Of a stretch of DNA of 64,000 bases, positions 9,582 through 19,689 are shown in pieces. The translations under genes were made by a program, and so were the position numbers. How positions within the stretch are numbered: position 1 is the first letter of the stretch; every line of letters begins with the position of its first letter. Below the pieces are notes generated by a model. The model searched no databases, was not told the DNA's origin, and saw only the letters and a program-made list of their open reading frames with translations. This DNA comes from Onthophagus taurus (lineage: Eukaryota > Arthropoda > Insecta > Coleoptera > Scarabaeidae): NCBI RefSeq assembly GCF_036711975.1, contig NC_091972.1:27347001-27411000 (forward strand), read 5' to 3'.

Positions 9582-10290
9582 ACTATATTTATGAAAGTTA
9601 AGGAATATTTTCACGTACAATCCGGACAATTACATACATACGTAATATGTATGTACATATATTAGGTTCGTTCCAACCACGCTTTAGACTTTTGACGGTC
9701 ACAAGCCTGCACAGTTAAAAAGTGCTGCTGCCTTGAAAAGGATGATCCGCGACGTTTTGTCAAGCGTTCCAACCACAGAATATTATGTTATTCTGTGGTT
9801 CTAACGACCGTCGATCGGACAAGTTCGTGTACCTGGTCTCGACCAAGAACGGTTCACGTCCTTTGGCGCTTGCGCATATTTCATTTCCAATTGTGCAGCC
9901 TGTCTGTTATAGTTTCTGATATTTCTGGTGGTTTTTATGACTCTCAGAAGCAGTAGTGGCACTAATTATCACCCCGAAAAAGTACCTCGTCGTGATTTAT
10001 GATAGGTCCTCCTACGAACTATGTAGGTCCAGGGGGCCGCACTTCTTTTTTTATTTTATTTGAAATTCAACAAAATAATGTAGTAAAGAATATAAATTTA
10101 CTTATACTTGACTGATTTAAAAAAAAAATTAATAATTGTTAATTGTTTAGACTTTAAGAATATAAATTTGAAATAAAAAGAAAAGAATTTACGCCTTAAA
10201 AAAAGAAAAAGCACTTAAACAGTATTTAGAGTACCAAATTATTGTTTACATTCGAATAATACACAATTTGAGTACCTCTTCCCATGGTAC
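9582..10290. other. AT-rich spacer with short repeats
   Basis: No gene. 'gttccaaccac' occurs twice (about 9668 and 9764), a near-palindrome of acatacata/tatgtatgt type lies at 9633-9658, and a perfect hairpin sits at 9771-9800. Confidence 0.4.
9771..9800. repeat. Perfect 12-bp inverted repeat
   Basis: Arms AACCACAGAATA and TATTCTGTGGTT around a 6-base loop. It may be the apex of a small foldback element; no larger arms are clear. Confidence 0.75.
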
Positions 10291-10299
10291 TGGGAAGAG

Positions 10300-11038
10300 G
10301 AAAACTTTGAAGATGGGGAATTTCCAAAAATGGATAATGCGTTATATTCATGGTTTTTAAAATAAAAAAAGATATCGTCATTGTACTGTTTCATGTGAAT
10401 ATTTAGCTGACCAGGCTAAGGTGTTTTACCGGGAACATTATGGAAAGGATGATTTTCGTGCTAGTAGAGGTTGGATGGCAAAATTTAGAAGAAGATATAG
10501 CCTGAGAAATTTGAAAATTACTGGCGAGAAGTTAGAAGCTTTCTAACAATTTTCAAGCAATTGCACCTTTTAAAAAAAAATTGGCTCTACACATTAGAAA
10601 AGAAAACTTATGCCCTAATCAAATATATAACGCAGACGAGTCAGCTTTATTTTATAAGCTTCTTCCAGATAGAACTTTGGTGGGATTCCACGAAAAACAG
10701 CACCAGGACGTAAAAAGAGCAAGGATAGAGTAACCTTCCTTGTCTGTGCCAACACAGAAGGAGACCGTAAATTAAAATTGCACGTTATTGGTAAAGCTAA
10801 GAATCCACGTGCCTTCAAAAACAAAGAAATACCAGTCATCTACAGATCAACTTCAAACGCGTGGATGACCTCGATACTTTTTAAGGAGTGGTTCACGAAA
10901 TGTTTTGTGCCAGAGGTGAGAAAATATTCTCAAGAGAATAACTTACCTGGAAAAGCGTTGTTATTAATCGATAATGCGCCAAGTCATGCTTTAGAAACCC
11001 AGTTAGTTAGTGACGATGGATCAAAACGCAAAGAATAA
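10300..11038 (+). pseudogene. pogo/jerky-type transposase relic
   Basis: In shifting frames this encodes a CENPB-type DNA-binding region (ADQAKVFYREHYGKDDFRAS then GWMAKFRRRYSLRNLKITGE). The DDE domain follows: IYNADESALFYKLLPDRTLV contains the first catalytic Asp and LLLIDNAPSH the second. The downstream third catalytic residue is missing and the frame ends at 11038. At least three frame changes and one stop make it non-functional. The last 86 codons (10778-11038) are still open. Confidence 0.82.
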
Positions 11039-11052
11039 AAAAGGTATAATTC

Positions 11053-11679
11053 AAGAATCGTCGATGAGAAATCACTCAAATAAGCCGTTACAAATTTAAA
11101 AAAAGTACGGAAAGGTATAAAACTTACCGAAAAATAACTTTAACCCACCGGTAATATCAATCCTATCCTTTTCTATTTTCACAGCCGATATACCAACATA
11201 ACATTAATCCGATAAAATGTATGAAAGAATTAACAATTTGTTAACGCATATTTTCGGGTGAAATACCCTTGTTTCTTAGGTTTTCGACGCACAACGACTA
11301 AAATGTTGTTGTTTACCATCTACCTGAAAAAGTCGGGTTGGAGGGACCGTCGAAAAAAAAAAAAACATTCAGATCCACACGAGCAAGCAGGTAGATGGTA
11401 AATAAAGATGTTTTAGTTATTGTAACCAAAAGAACAAGGGTATTTCACACGAAAATATGCGTTATAGTATCAACAAGTTTCATTTTTACTTATTGGTCTT
11501 ATTGGTGTTGTGTGCGTGGATGTGGCAAAAACAGTTAATAGGACCAGCGCTAACCGTGGTGCTGTGAAAATACATCGTTATCGTTGTTGATGACGTCACA
11601 TGGACACTTTAAAAATCGAAAGTTATTTTTCGGTAAGTTTATCACTTTTCGTTGATTTTTTAGCGACACGATGATTCTT
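11053..11679. mobile_element. Non-autonomous foldback element (~0.63 kb)
   Basis: Ends are inverted repeats starting AAGAATCGTCG (left) and AAGAATCATCG (right, reverse complement). The arms extend inward through 'acttaccgaaaaataacttt', 'cgcatattttcgtgtgaaatac'-like and 'gtttaccatctacctg' segments, so almost the whole element is palindromic around ~11360. The arm 'agtacggaaaggtataaaacttaccg' region matches the ends of the large foldback at 21076-26268, so both belong to one family. No protein is encoded. Confidence 0.8.
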
Positions 11680-11832
11680 ATAAAATTCAACAAAAAATGT
11701 GATTCGTATTAATATCTTGATATTACAGGTCATGTTTAAAATATACATACATACGTATACGTATGCTACTTGAAAGAATATGTATAAAAAAGAAGATGAT
11801 ACATTTACACAACCGCAGACATCGATAGTTCA

Positions 11833-12282
<450 letters not shown>

Positions 12283-12357
12283 TTAGTTGACTTGGTAGCG
12301 TGCCGAAAACTTCAACAAAACGTATCAATTCAGAGCGAAATACAGGTTTTTCAAATA

Positions 12358-12484
12358 CATATACCCAACTGCGCCGACGGTTCGACCAATAGCGGCCGTC
12401 AGCCAAGCGGTAGCAACGGGAGGCGTCACCTACTGATACGACGCTACCACTTTATAAACGGTAAAGACGGGCCATTTTTATAAC
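12358..12484. promoter_or_regulatory. H2A/H2B divergent promoter
   Basis: For H2A (minus) a TATATG at 12358-12363 is the nearest TATA-like box. For H2B (plus) TATAAA at 12453-12458 predicts a start near 12484; a weaker 'tttttataac' follows at 12475-12484. A CCAAT motif lies at about 12385. The H2B side is cut by the Jockey insertion, whose target duplication begins at 12473. Confidence 0.6.
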
Positions 12485-12527
12485 ACTGTATACTTACTGC
12501 AGTGTACTACGCTGTGTTACTGTCGAA
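12473..12527. repeat. 55-bp target-site duplication, upstream copy
   Basis: The same 55 bases recur at 17537-17591 with two C/T differences, on either side of Jockey copy 2. The segment begins ~20 bases after the H2B TATAAA and contains 'tttttataac' plus the expected H2B start region, so the insertion duplicated part of the core promoter. 55 bp is long for a Jockey-clade duplication (copy 1 has 12). Confidence 0.85.
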
Positions 12528-12757
12528 CAGCAAAACATAAACAAAAAAGGAGTCCGATTCGAGCCTTGAAGAGAGCAACATCGCCTGGAGAGAAGTTGAA
12601 GAATTCGTCCGACCTGTTGCGTGAGCGAAGGAAGGGGGAAGGTTCATTTTCGACCTCGTCAAAGGCGTAATCCAGAGCAGATAAGTTTCTTTTGAAATTA
12701 AGAGCGCCCTTTTTTAGGGTTGGGTTGGGTTTTCCAAACCGTTTTGAGGTGGCAGAA

Positions 12758-14698
12758 ATGCCTCTTAAAATGGAGAAGAAAACTTTATCCGCATCGTGTG
12801 TAGACTTTCGCTTGTTTGCAAGCGTGGTCGACACACACATCGATAAGAACGGGACATTGAGACCCGTTCCACCAAGCCGTCCGCCTTCCCCGTTGAAAGC
12901 GGCGACTAAATCTCCGCGTAAGGTCAGACCCGCCATCCCCGTGAAGGCGGCAACCAACGCTACCCCCGTTCTTGGCAAGACTGCCTCCCCTGTGGCGGCG
13001 GCAGCCAAATCATCAGGCCGCACCGCCTCCCTCGTGAAGGCGGCGACCAAGAAACCAGTCATTGGCAGAACTGCCTCCCCAGCGGAGGCGGCAGCCAAGG
13101 CTGGTATACCAGGCCGTACTGCTTCCTTAGAGGATGCGACGACCAGCGCGGCAGGCCGCACCGCCTCCCTCGAGCAGGTGGCGACCAAATGCACACCTAA
13201 GGTTAGTACCGCCATCCCCGAGAAGGCGACAACCGAAACAACCCCCGTCCTTGGCAGCACTGCCTCCCCAGTGGAGGCGAAAGCCATAGCACCATCAGGC
13301 CGTACTGCTTCCCTCGAGGATGCGACGACCAGCGCGGCAGGCCGCACCGCCTCCCTCGAGGAGGCGGCGACCACCTCCACTCCGAGGTCATTCGCCGAGG
13401 CGTTGGCTTCCATCCCGGCGGGTAAAATGGATGTCGACGTGGCAGTCGGTCCATCCAACGGGAAAAGGAAGGCCAGCAGCGACCTGGAGGACGAGTACTC
13501 GGAAGCCGTGCGTCCTCGATTGGAACGCGTTTCCAAGCGGGTCCCCCCGGTAATCCTTCATGCGAAGGAAAACTGGGATTCCATTTCGGCGGAGATGGCG
13601 AGACTTCGGATCGCCTTTTCGAAAGCCAGAGCGGTTCCGCAAGGAATCAAGATTGAGCTCCCCACCGCGGAAGCCTATCGCGCCCTGGTGAAGATGTTGA
13701 TGGCTGGTAAACACCAGTACCACACATTCTCTCTACCGGAGGAAAAGCCGTTAAAGGTGGTTTTTCGAGGCGTCCCTACCAGTATCGGGGAGGACAGCAT
13801 TGCTGCCGACCTGAGAAAACAGGGATTCTGGCCCGATACGGTAAAACGTATGCGCCAGGGCTCTGAAAGGAGGCCGATCCCGTTAGTCCTGTGCGTCTTG
13901 AAAAAGACCGCGGACGCCAAACGGATCTTTGACCTCAAGACGGTCATGGCTTTAACCATAACTGTCGAGAGCGCCAAGAAGAAGACGGAAGTCGGCCAGT
14001 GTCATCGCTGTCAGCGTTACGGCCACTCCCAACGAATGTGCAACGGTGCACCTCGTTGCGTGAAGTGCGCTGGTGACCATCCGACGGCTTCCTGTGCCAA
14101 AGCAAAGGATGCGCCCGCCAAGTGCGTCCTTTGCGGTGGTCCTCATACCGCCAACTACAAAGGGTGCCCAAAACACCCGAAGGCGGCGGAAACGTGGGCG
14201 CCGGCGGCAGCCCCAAAGGTCAAAGCGACCGTTCCCCCGAAAGCACCTATTCAGGCGCAAAAGGGGGACAAAAAGGCTCCAGTAGTCGCGGCGAAACCCG
14301 TGAAAGCGGTTAGTAGTCAGGCGAAAAAGCCGAAAGGCAACGCTAACGTTGCCCCCAAAGCGAACGCTCCAGCTACCAAGGTAGTTCGGAAAGAGGTCGC
14401 GGCGCCCAAAGCTAAGCTCAACGAGCCGAAGCAAAAGGCGACCGACGACCCCCCGAAGCTGTCGAGGTCGCAGAGGAGGCGTCACAATAGGAGGCTTCGT
14501 AAAAGCGGGTCGATCGCGGTGGCTGAAACACCATTCCCGGTCAATGTTGCGGCACAGGCGGCGGTTGAACCCCCAACCGACCCCCTCGTCAACATACTGG
14601 CGATGATGAGCGAGGTCATCCAAATCGACAAATCCGATAGGGACGCGCGAGTTAAGTTGTGCGTCCAAATCATGTCCGAGATGATGAAACTCTTATGA
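12758..14698 (+). CDS. Jockey ORF1: Gag-like protein (copy 2)
   Basis: 646 residues from the ATG aligned with the copy-1 start (MPLKMEKKT); the frame is open further upstream to 12692 but the similarity to copy 1 starts here. The N-terminal low-complexity region is longer than in copy 1: units like GRTASLEEAAT or GSTASPVEA recur about nine times between residues ~60 and 230. This accounts for most of the 60-residue length difference. The conserved middle region and the three zinc knuckles are intact, followed by the basic tail. The role is as for copy 1: RNA binding and RNP formation. The stop overlaps the ORF2 start in ATGA. Confidence 0.92.
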   Translation: MPLKMEKKTLSASCVDFRLFASVVDTHIDKNGTLRPVPPSRPPSPLKAATKSPRKVRPAIPVKAATNATPVLGKTASPVAAAAKSSGRTASLVKAATKKPVIGRTASPAEAAAKAGIPGRTASLEDATTSAAGRTASLEQVATKCTPKVSTAIPEKATTETTPVLGSTASPVEAKAIAPSGRTASLEDATTSAAGRTASLEEAATTSTPRSFAEALASIPAGKMDVDVAVGPSNGKRKASSDLEDEYSEAVRPRLERVSKRVPPVILHAKENWDSISAEMARLRIAFSKARAVPQGIKIELPTAEAYRALVKMLMAGKHQYHTFSLPEEKPLKVVFRGVPTSIGEDSIAADLRKQGFWPDTVKRMRQGSERRPIPLVLCVLKKTADAKRIFDLKTVMALTITVESAKKKTEVGQCHRCQRYGHSQRMCNGAPRCVKCAGDHPTASCAKAKDAPAKCVLCGGPHTANYKGCPKHPKAAETWAPAAAPKVKATVPPKAPIQAQKGDKKAPVVAAKPVKAVSSQAKKPKGNANVAPKANAPATKVVRKEVAAPKAKLNEPKQKATDDPPKLSRSQRRRHNRRLRKSGSIAVAETPFPVNVAAQAAVEPPTDPLVNILAMMSEVIQIDKSDRDARVKLCVQIMSEMMKLL

Positions 14699-17382
14699 TG
14701 ACTCATCGAAGACCGAGAGTACCGCATTCGCTTGAGTTGGCTTATTGGAACGCCAACGGCCTTGTCTGTAAACAGAATGAACTTCGCGAGTTCGCCGAAA
14801 GGTACGACCTTGACGCGATACTCATTTGCGAAACCCATCTGCGAGCGGGCGACAGGCCACGGCTGCCCAATTATCGCTTCTATCGAAACGATAGAGTTGG
14901 TGCAAGAGGCGGCGGGACAGCCATCTTTGTAAGGACCAGTTTGGATCATTACGAAGATCTGACTCCCCCTCTTCAACATCTCGAAGCTACTACGATTGTG
15001 GTACGAACACTATCGGGGTGCGTCCGCTTGGTCGCCGCCTACAATCCGCCGAATCGGCGGTTGTTGGAAGACGATCTAACGGGTGTCTTGGATACGGACA
15101 AAGGCGTGGTTATCGCCGGCGACCTAAACGCTAAGCACCCATCGTGGAACAGTCGGATCGCAAACGCGAACGGTAAAATACTGCGGAGTTTTACCGACGA
15201 GACGGGCATTGTCACCGATGCCCCCGCCGACCACACGTATTACCCGTCGAACGAAGGGCAACGATCTGACGTTTTGGACGTGGTTGTAATCAAAGATGTC
15301 CGACTAGTTCATAGAGTTACCACGCTCAACGAACTTAGTTCCGATCATCTCCCTGTGCTGCTGCAGCTAGGAGACGTCCCGGACGTTCGCGTCCCGGTTG
15401 AACGTTCCACTGTATCGTGGCCGGCTTTTAGCGACCACTTGCACCACAATATGGGACAAATACGACCGATCCACAACGCTCAGGAACTGGATGAGGCTGT
15501 TGAACGACTCACGGTCGCAATCGAGGATTCTCTTCGATACGCGACCAACACGATTCCCGTAAAGGACCATCGATGGGTGCTTCCGGCGCACATCAGGGAA
15601 CTTATGCGGGAGCGTGATCGCGTCAGGCGGACTTATCAGCGCAATTGGGATCCCGATCTCAAGCGTCGCTATAACCGTCTGCGCGGTGATGTGAGAAGGG
15701 AGCTCGCGGAGTTCCGATACGCGTCTTTCGACGCCAAACTCGACGCCCTGAACACCGAAGACGATCACTCCTGTTGGAAGATGGTCAAGGTGCTGAAGGG
15801 GAACACGACGCGCATGCCGCCCATTCACGGTGAAACCGGAATGGCTTTCACTCTCGAAGAGAAAGCAGAGGCTCATGCCGATAACTTCGAAAACCAGTGC
15901 AGCCCGCTATGCGACGATGACGAAGATGAAGATTTCATCGATCGAGTCGAACGCGTAGTGAGTAGGCGGCTGGCCGTAGAAGATCGTCGGCATATCGAGC
16001 ACGCTTCTCCGACCGAGGTGAAAGAGGCAATCGCGAGATGTAAGTCGAAGAAGGCATCGGGACCGGACGGGATAGGAAACGCTGCTTTAAAGGCCATGCC
16101 TTTAAAAGCGGTCGTTTCGCTGATGGGAATCATCAATGCGGCGTTCCGGCTGCGGCATTTCCCTACCAAGTGGAAATGCGCGGACGTCGTCGTGTTACCG
16201 AAACCCGGGGCGAACCTAACGTTCCCGCAAAGCTACAGGCCCATCAGTTTGCTTTCTTGTCTCGGCAAGGTATGCGAGAGGATCGTCCAGACGAGGCTAC
16301 AAAGATCAGTTCAAGATCTTAAGCTCATTCAGGACGAACAGTTTGGTTTCCGACCCAAACATTCGACCGTACACCAGGTACTGCGACTTGTCGAATACAT
16401 AACCGAAGGCTTCAATCGAAAGCAAAGCACTTGTGCGGCGCTTTTCGATGTTGCCAAGGCGTTCGACAAAGTATGGCATGAAGGACTTTTGTTCAAAATG
16501 CTAGAAGCGGGCGTGCCCCTGGCGTTGGTTCAATTGATCGCGTCCTATCTTGGCGGTAGGAAGGCGCGCATCAAATTGAACGGTACGCGTTCGACAGAGC
16601 GAATCCTAACTGCTGGCGTCCCTCAGGGGTCGTTGCTTTCACCGATACTCTTTTGTATCTTTGTTAGCGACCTACCCCGGTGCGAGGGCACTCAGTTAGC
16701 GATGTACGTCGACGATGTATGCATCTACAGCAGATCTTGGTCCCCCGAGATCGCCGCTCGTAGACTGCAGACAGCATCGGATCAGCTGCAAGACTACTTC
16801 GCAAAGTGGCGGGTCAAAATCAACGCTGATAAAAGTACCGCAGTACTCTTTACTCGGCGTAGACAGAGACCCCCCGATGCGTTGGTACTGCGAGGGAACG
16901 AGCTTCCCTGGCATTCCGAAACCAGGTATTTGGGTGTCATTCTGGACTCTAAACTAACTTGGAAAAGTCACATCGAGGCCATGGCGAACCGGGCGAAGGT
17001 AGCTCTGGTCAATCTGTACGCTCTGATAAATCGCCGAAGTAAGTTGGATCCTCTCCGGAAGATTCGACTCTACAAAGCGGTTATCAGACCTGCGATGACA
17101 TACGCTTCTTCAGTCTGGGGTTACGCCGCGCACTCGCACGTGCAAAAACTCCAAGTGGTTCAGAACAAGGTCCTAAGGATGGCATTCGATGCTCCTTGGT
17201 TTGTCAGTAATGCGACACTGCACAATGATTCCCAGATGGTGACCATCGAGGAATTCATTCGGAACAAAGCCAGTACCGAGTTTACGCGGCTCGAAGACCA
17301 CCCAAATCCCCTCCTAGCGGGATTAACGGATTACGACGTTGAACACCTTCGCCATAAACGGCCAAGGCTGCTTCTCGTCTGA
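14695..17382 (+). CDS. Jockey ORF2: endonuclease and reverse transcriptase (copy 2)
   Basis: About 895 residues, starting in the ATGA overlap with ORF1. Endonuclease motifs (VIAGDLNAKHPSWNS, SDHLPV) and reverse-transcriptase blocks (SYRPISLLSCLGKVCER, DVAKAFDKVWH, GVPQGSLLSPILF) are all present and the frame is open throughout. The catalytic box reads MYVDD where copy 1 has MYADD; V at this place occurs in other reverse transcriptases, but A is the rule in non-LTR elements, so activity may be altered. The C-terminal region is as in copy 1. Overall the two ORF2 products are the same length and clearly over 90% identical by eye. Confidence 0.94.
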   Translation: MMTHRRPRVPHSLELAYWNANGLVCKQNELREFAERYDLDAILICETHLRAGDRPRLPNYRFYRNDRVGARGGGTAIFVRTSLDHYEDLTPPLQHLEATTIVVRTLSGCVRLVAAYNPPNRRLLEDDLTGVLDTDKGVVIAGDLNAKHPSWNSRIANANGKILRSFTDETGIVTDAPADHTYYPSNEGQRSDVLDVVVIKDVRLVHRVTTLNELSSDHLPVLLQLGDVPDVRVPVERSTVSWPAFSDHLHHNMGQIRPIHNAQELDEAVERLTVAIEDSLRYATNTIPVKDHRWVLPAHIRELMRERDRVRRTYQRNWDPDLKRRYNRLRGDVRRELAEFRYASFDAKLDALNTEDDHSCWKMVKVLKGNTTRMPPIHGETGMAFTLEEKAEAHADNFENQCSPLCDDDEDEDFIDRVERVVSRRLAVEDRRHIEHASPTEVKEAIARCKSKKASGPDGIGNAALKAMPLKAVVSLMGIINAAFRLRHFPTKWKCADVVVLPKPGANLTFPQSYRPISLLSCLGKVCERIVQTRLQRSVQDLKLIQDEQFGFRPKHSTVHQVLRLVEYITEGFNRKQSTCAALFDVAKAFDKVWHEGLLFKMLEAGVPLALVQLIASYLGGRKARIKLNGTRSTERILTAGVPQGSLLSPILFCIFVSDLPRCEGTQLAMYVDDVCIYSRSWSPEIAARRLQTASDQLQDYFAKWRVKINADKSTAVLFTRRRQRPPDALVLRGNELPWHSETRYLGVILDSKLTWKSHIEAMANRAKVALVNLYALINRRSKLDPLRKIRLYKAVIRPAMTYASSVWGYAAHSHVQKLQVVQNKVLRMAFDAPWFVSNATLHNDSQMVTIEEFIRNKASTEFTRLEDHPNPLLAGLTDYDVEHLRHKRPRLLLV

Positions 17383-17638
17383 CGATCCGGGAACCCGACT
17401 GTCCTTTCCAAATCCACTTCCGATATCGCTAATTTAGCGAATATTAACTAATATATTTTCCGTCTGTTTTAGATCCGATGAAGAGGGTTAAGGAAGATTC
17501 CAGGAACCTCAAGAGGCCCGTCAAGTTCTTCAAGTTCATTTTTATAACACTGTATACTTACTGTAGTGTACTACGCTGTGTTATTGTCGAAAATCTTGTC
17601 ACCGATAAGTTTTATTAATTAATTAACGAACAACAACA

Positions 17639-18010
17639 ATGCCACCGAAAACTAGTGGGAAAGCAGCCAAAAAGGCGGGTAAAGCGCAGAAAAATATATC
17701 GAAAACCGATAAGAAGAAGAAACGCAAGAGGAAGGAAAGCTACGCTATTTACATTTACAAGGTATTGAAACAAGTTCATCCTGATACCGGTATTTCGAGC
17801 AAAGCTATGAGTATAATGAACAGTTTTGTGAACGATATCTTCGAAAGGATAGCCGCTGAAGCATCCCGTTTGGCTCATTACAACAAAAGATCAACGATCA
17901 CCAGTCGAGAAATCCAGACTGCCGTCAGACTTCTGTTACCTGGAGAATTGGCGAAGCACGCTGTAAGCGAAGGCACCAAGGCTGTTACTAAGTACACAAG
18001 TTCCAAATAA
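17639..18010 (+). CDS. H2B: Histone H2B
   Basis: 123 residues, [20 protein letters not shown] with a basic tail ([10 protein letters not shown]), then the conserved fold [20 protein letters not shown] to [18 protein letters not shown], which includes the C-terminal Lys that is the H2B ubiquitination site. The length equals that of other insect H2B. Intronless and intact, with a perfect hairpin 34 bases past the stop. Its leader starts at 17592 directly after the 3' copy of the Jockey target duplication; the TATAAA box at 12453 is now 5 kb upstream. Remaining promoter function would depend on the duplicated 'tttttataac'. Confidence 0.98.
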   Translation: MPPKTSGKAAKKAGKAQKNISKTDKKKKRKRKESYAIYIYKVLKQVHPDTGISSKAMSIMNSFVNDIFERIAAEASRLAHYNKRSTITSREIQTAVRLLLPGELAKHAVSEGTKAVTKYTSSK

Positions 18011-18044
18011 ATGGCGATATAAGCATCCCCCCTAAACAACGACC

Positions 18045-18060
18045 GGTTCTTTTCAGAACC
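18045..18060 (+). terminator. Histone mRNA 3' hairpin of H2B
   Basis: GGTTCTTTTCAGAACC, 6-bp stem with loop TTTC, 34 bases past the stop codon, with AC-rich flanks on both sides. Confidence 0.95.
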
Positions 18061-18112
18061 AAAAATTAGTATCTGAATAAAGAATATTATCGCAATTTAC
18101 AATATTTTTAAG

Positions 18113-18137
18113 TTAACCCGGCGACAGTGTGGTGGGT
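18113..18137 (-). repeat. piggyBac-type terminal sequence with TTAA
   Basis: TTAA followed by CCCGGCGACAGTGTGGTGGG. The same terminus (with one change) occurs inverted at about 26590-26606 and 63431-63447, each ending at TTAA, the target of piggyBac elements. Here it is the 3' end of the transposase relic at 18411-19680. Confidence 0.7.
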
Positions 18138-18375
18138 TTTTTGCATACAACCTTTGTGCTGGGGTATGACATACACTAAAATAAATTGACAGAAAAATAA
18201 ATAAAGATTCTGGTATCTGAACGTTCAGTTACATCCCCCCTCCATATACAACCTCCCTTTCAAGATATCAGCATTTTGATTGTGCCATAATTTTGTACTA
18301 TTTATGTACTAATTTTGTACTACATTTAAAATTTTTGTACTAATAATTTAGTATATTTTTTATATATATCAAAGT

Positions 18376-18409
18376 GGGGGGTGTAGCTGAACGTTCAGTT
18401 ACACCCCCC
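18376..18409. repeat. 34-bp near-perfect palindrome
   Basis: Arms of 17 bases with a single mismatch, centred on GAAC|GTTC, G-rich on the left and C-rich on the right. A related half (ctgaacgttcagttac followed by a C run) occurs at 18217-18240. The palindrome sits exactly where the piggyBac reading frame breaks off, so it may mark a small insertion or a recombination point. Confidence 0.75.
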
Positions 18410-18410
18410 T

Positions 18411-19680
18411 TTTCATCAACGACATCTACGCCACCTTTTGTAGCATTATAAAACGAAACTACTTCCGGTTTTCTTTTACCCCCAGTAGTTACATCGATAT
18501 CTGGAGTATGGTGTAACGTAGACAAAAGAAGTACAACCTTACCTTTTCTTGGTGTATAGGAAACTAAAGTGATATCCTTTTGAAAATCAAATTTGCTGGA
18601 ATGGTCTGGTCTGTTTTTCACTACTTGAAAATGAAGCTCTCGGGTATTTGCCGTTTGTTCTTCCTAACCGTCCCGACGGGTGTAATTTTGTGTTGTCTTA
18701 GCAGTGTTAGCATCAGATCATAATTGCTGAACCAATTATCAAACGTTACATTTCGTTTTGTGCCGGAAATTGGAGCTATAAGTCTAAGAACCACATCGTT
18801 TGGCTTATTGCTCAACTTGAATGGACCATCAGGTTGCAGTCCCACGTACAATTCTAAGTTGAGAAAAAAGTATGATTTTGCATCTACAAGTGTAAATATT
18901 TTCAAACCATAACGTGCTGGCTTTTTGGGCATGTATTGACGAAAAGCACAGCGACCCCTGAATGCTTCTAACTTTTCGGCAATGGTGAGATATTCGCTTG
19001 GAGTAAACGAATCCTGGCTATTCTCAACGAATTTCTCAAATAATGCCCTCACTGCTGTCATCTTGTCAATATTTTTCCTTTCCGCACGATTATTTATGTT
19101 GTCAAAGCGTAAACAAGACAGCACGAAAATGAACCTTTGCAAAGACATTGTTTCTCTGAATTAACTTATCCCAGTTCCATCTGTCGACCAAAGCTCCTCA
19201 AGATTTAGCCTAGAACGTTTGAAAACTACTGCCAGATAGAGAAGTCCGAATAAAGCTCTTATTTCTGTTCCATTCGTATCCCGTACAACGTATTGATGAT
19301 TTTCATCGTAGCAAACAGATTTCTGTCGTATTGTTATATTGGTGCACATCACAATATCGTCCACCATATCAGAAATTATAAACTGATTGAAACATTCAAT
19401 TGGTGTTTTAGCATTCTTGGCTGTTCTTTTTACGCCTGGTAGGTGTGTGATTATATTCTCTGTACGCGTGCGAACATTCTTGGGAAAATGTTTTGAAGCC
19501 CATGTTGTACCATCCTTGCCTAAATATTTTCAACAGATTTTTGGTATTTCACTTTCAGTTACTTCTTCGCATCCTCCTCGCCGTCAGAGTTATGATTACT
19601 GTCACTTACAAAATCAGATTCGTCTTCACTTTCGGAGCCAATAGGATTTTCGGCTTCTTCAACCTCTTCCCAGAGAGCTA
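18411..19680 (-). pseudogene. piggyBac-family transposase relic
   Basis: Read on the minus strand: an acidic N-terminus (EVEEAENPIGSESEDESDF), then VDDIVMCTNITIRQ and ALFGLLYLAVVFKRSRLNLEE (19161-19367), then a 175-codon open block (18621-19148). A final block runs to about 18411. All three catalytic Asp residues are visible: in LVDAKSYF, in VTFDNWFSNYD and in GGVDVVDEK. A stop at 19161, another at 18621 and frame changes in the N-terminal part disable it, and the sequence after the third Asp (roughly the last 130 residues including the Cys-rich C-terminus) is missing. Confidence 0.88.
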
Positions 19681-19689
19681 ATAATCGTG

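Larger units (their letters stand above)
12528..17536 (+). mobile_element. Full-length Jockey-type non-LTR retrotransposon, copy 2 (in H2B)
   Basis: A 5.0-kb relative of the element at 4167-9001, in opposite orientation. Similarity begins at about 12549 (gagtccg); the 21 bases between the target duplication and that point (12528-12548) are absent from copy 1 and could be a longer 5' end or transduced leader. The 3' end reads 'gtcaagttcttcaagttc', a variant of the short tandem tail of the other copies. Both ORFs are open. It reads in the same direction as H2B, just downstream of the H2B TATA box. Confidence 0.93.

Noticed and set aside
12517-13536. 339-codon open frame antisense to Jockey ORF1, and similar antisense frames at 7290-7772, 8188-8784 and 13952-14668
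   Set aside because: They mirror the GC-rich, repetitive ORF1 coding strand; their products are low-complexity and recur antisense in both element copies because the sense strand is conserved.
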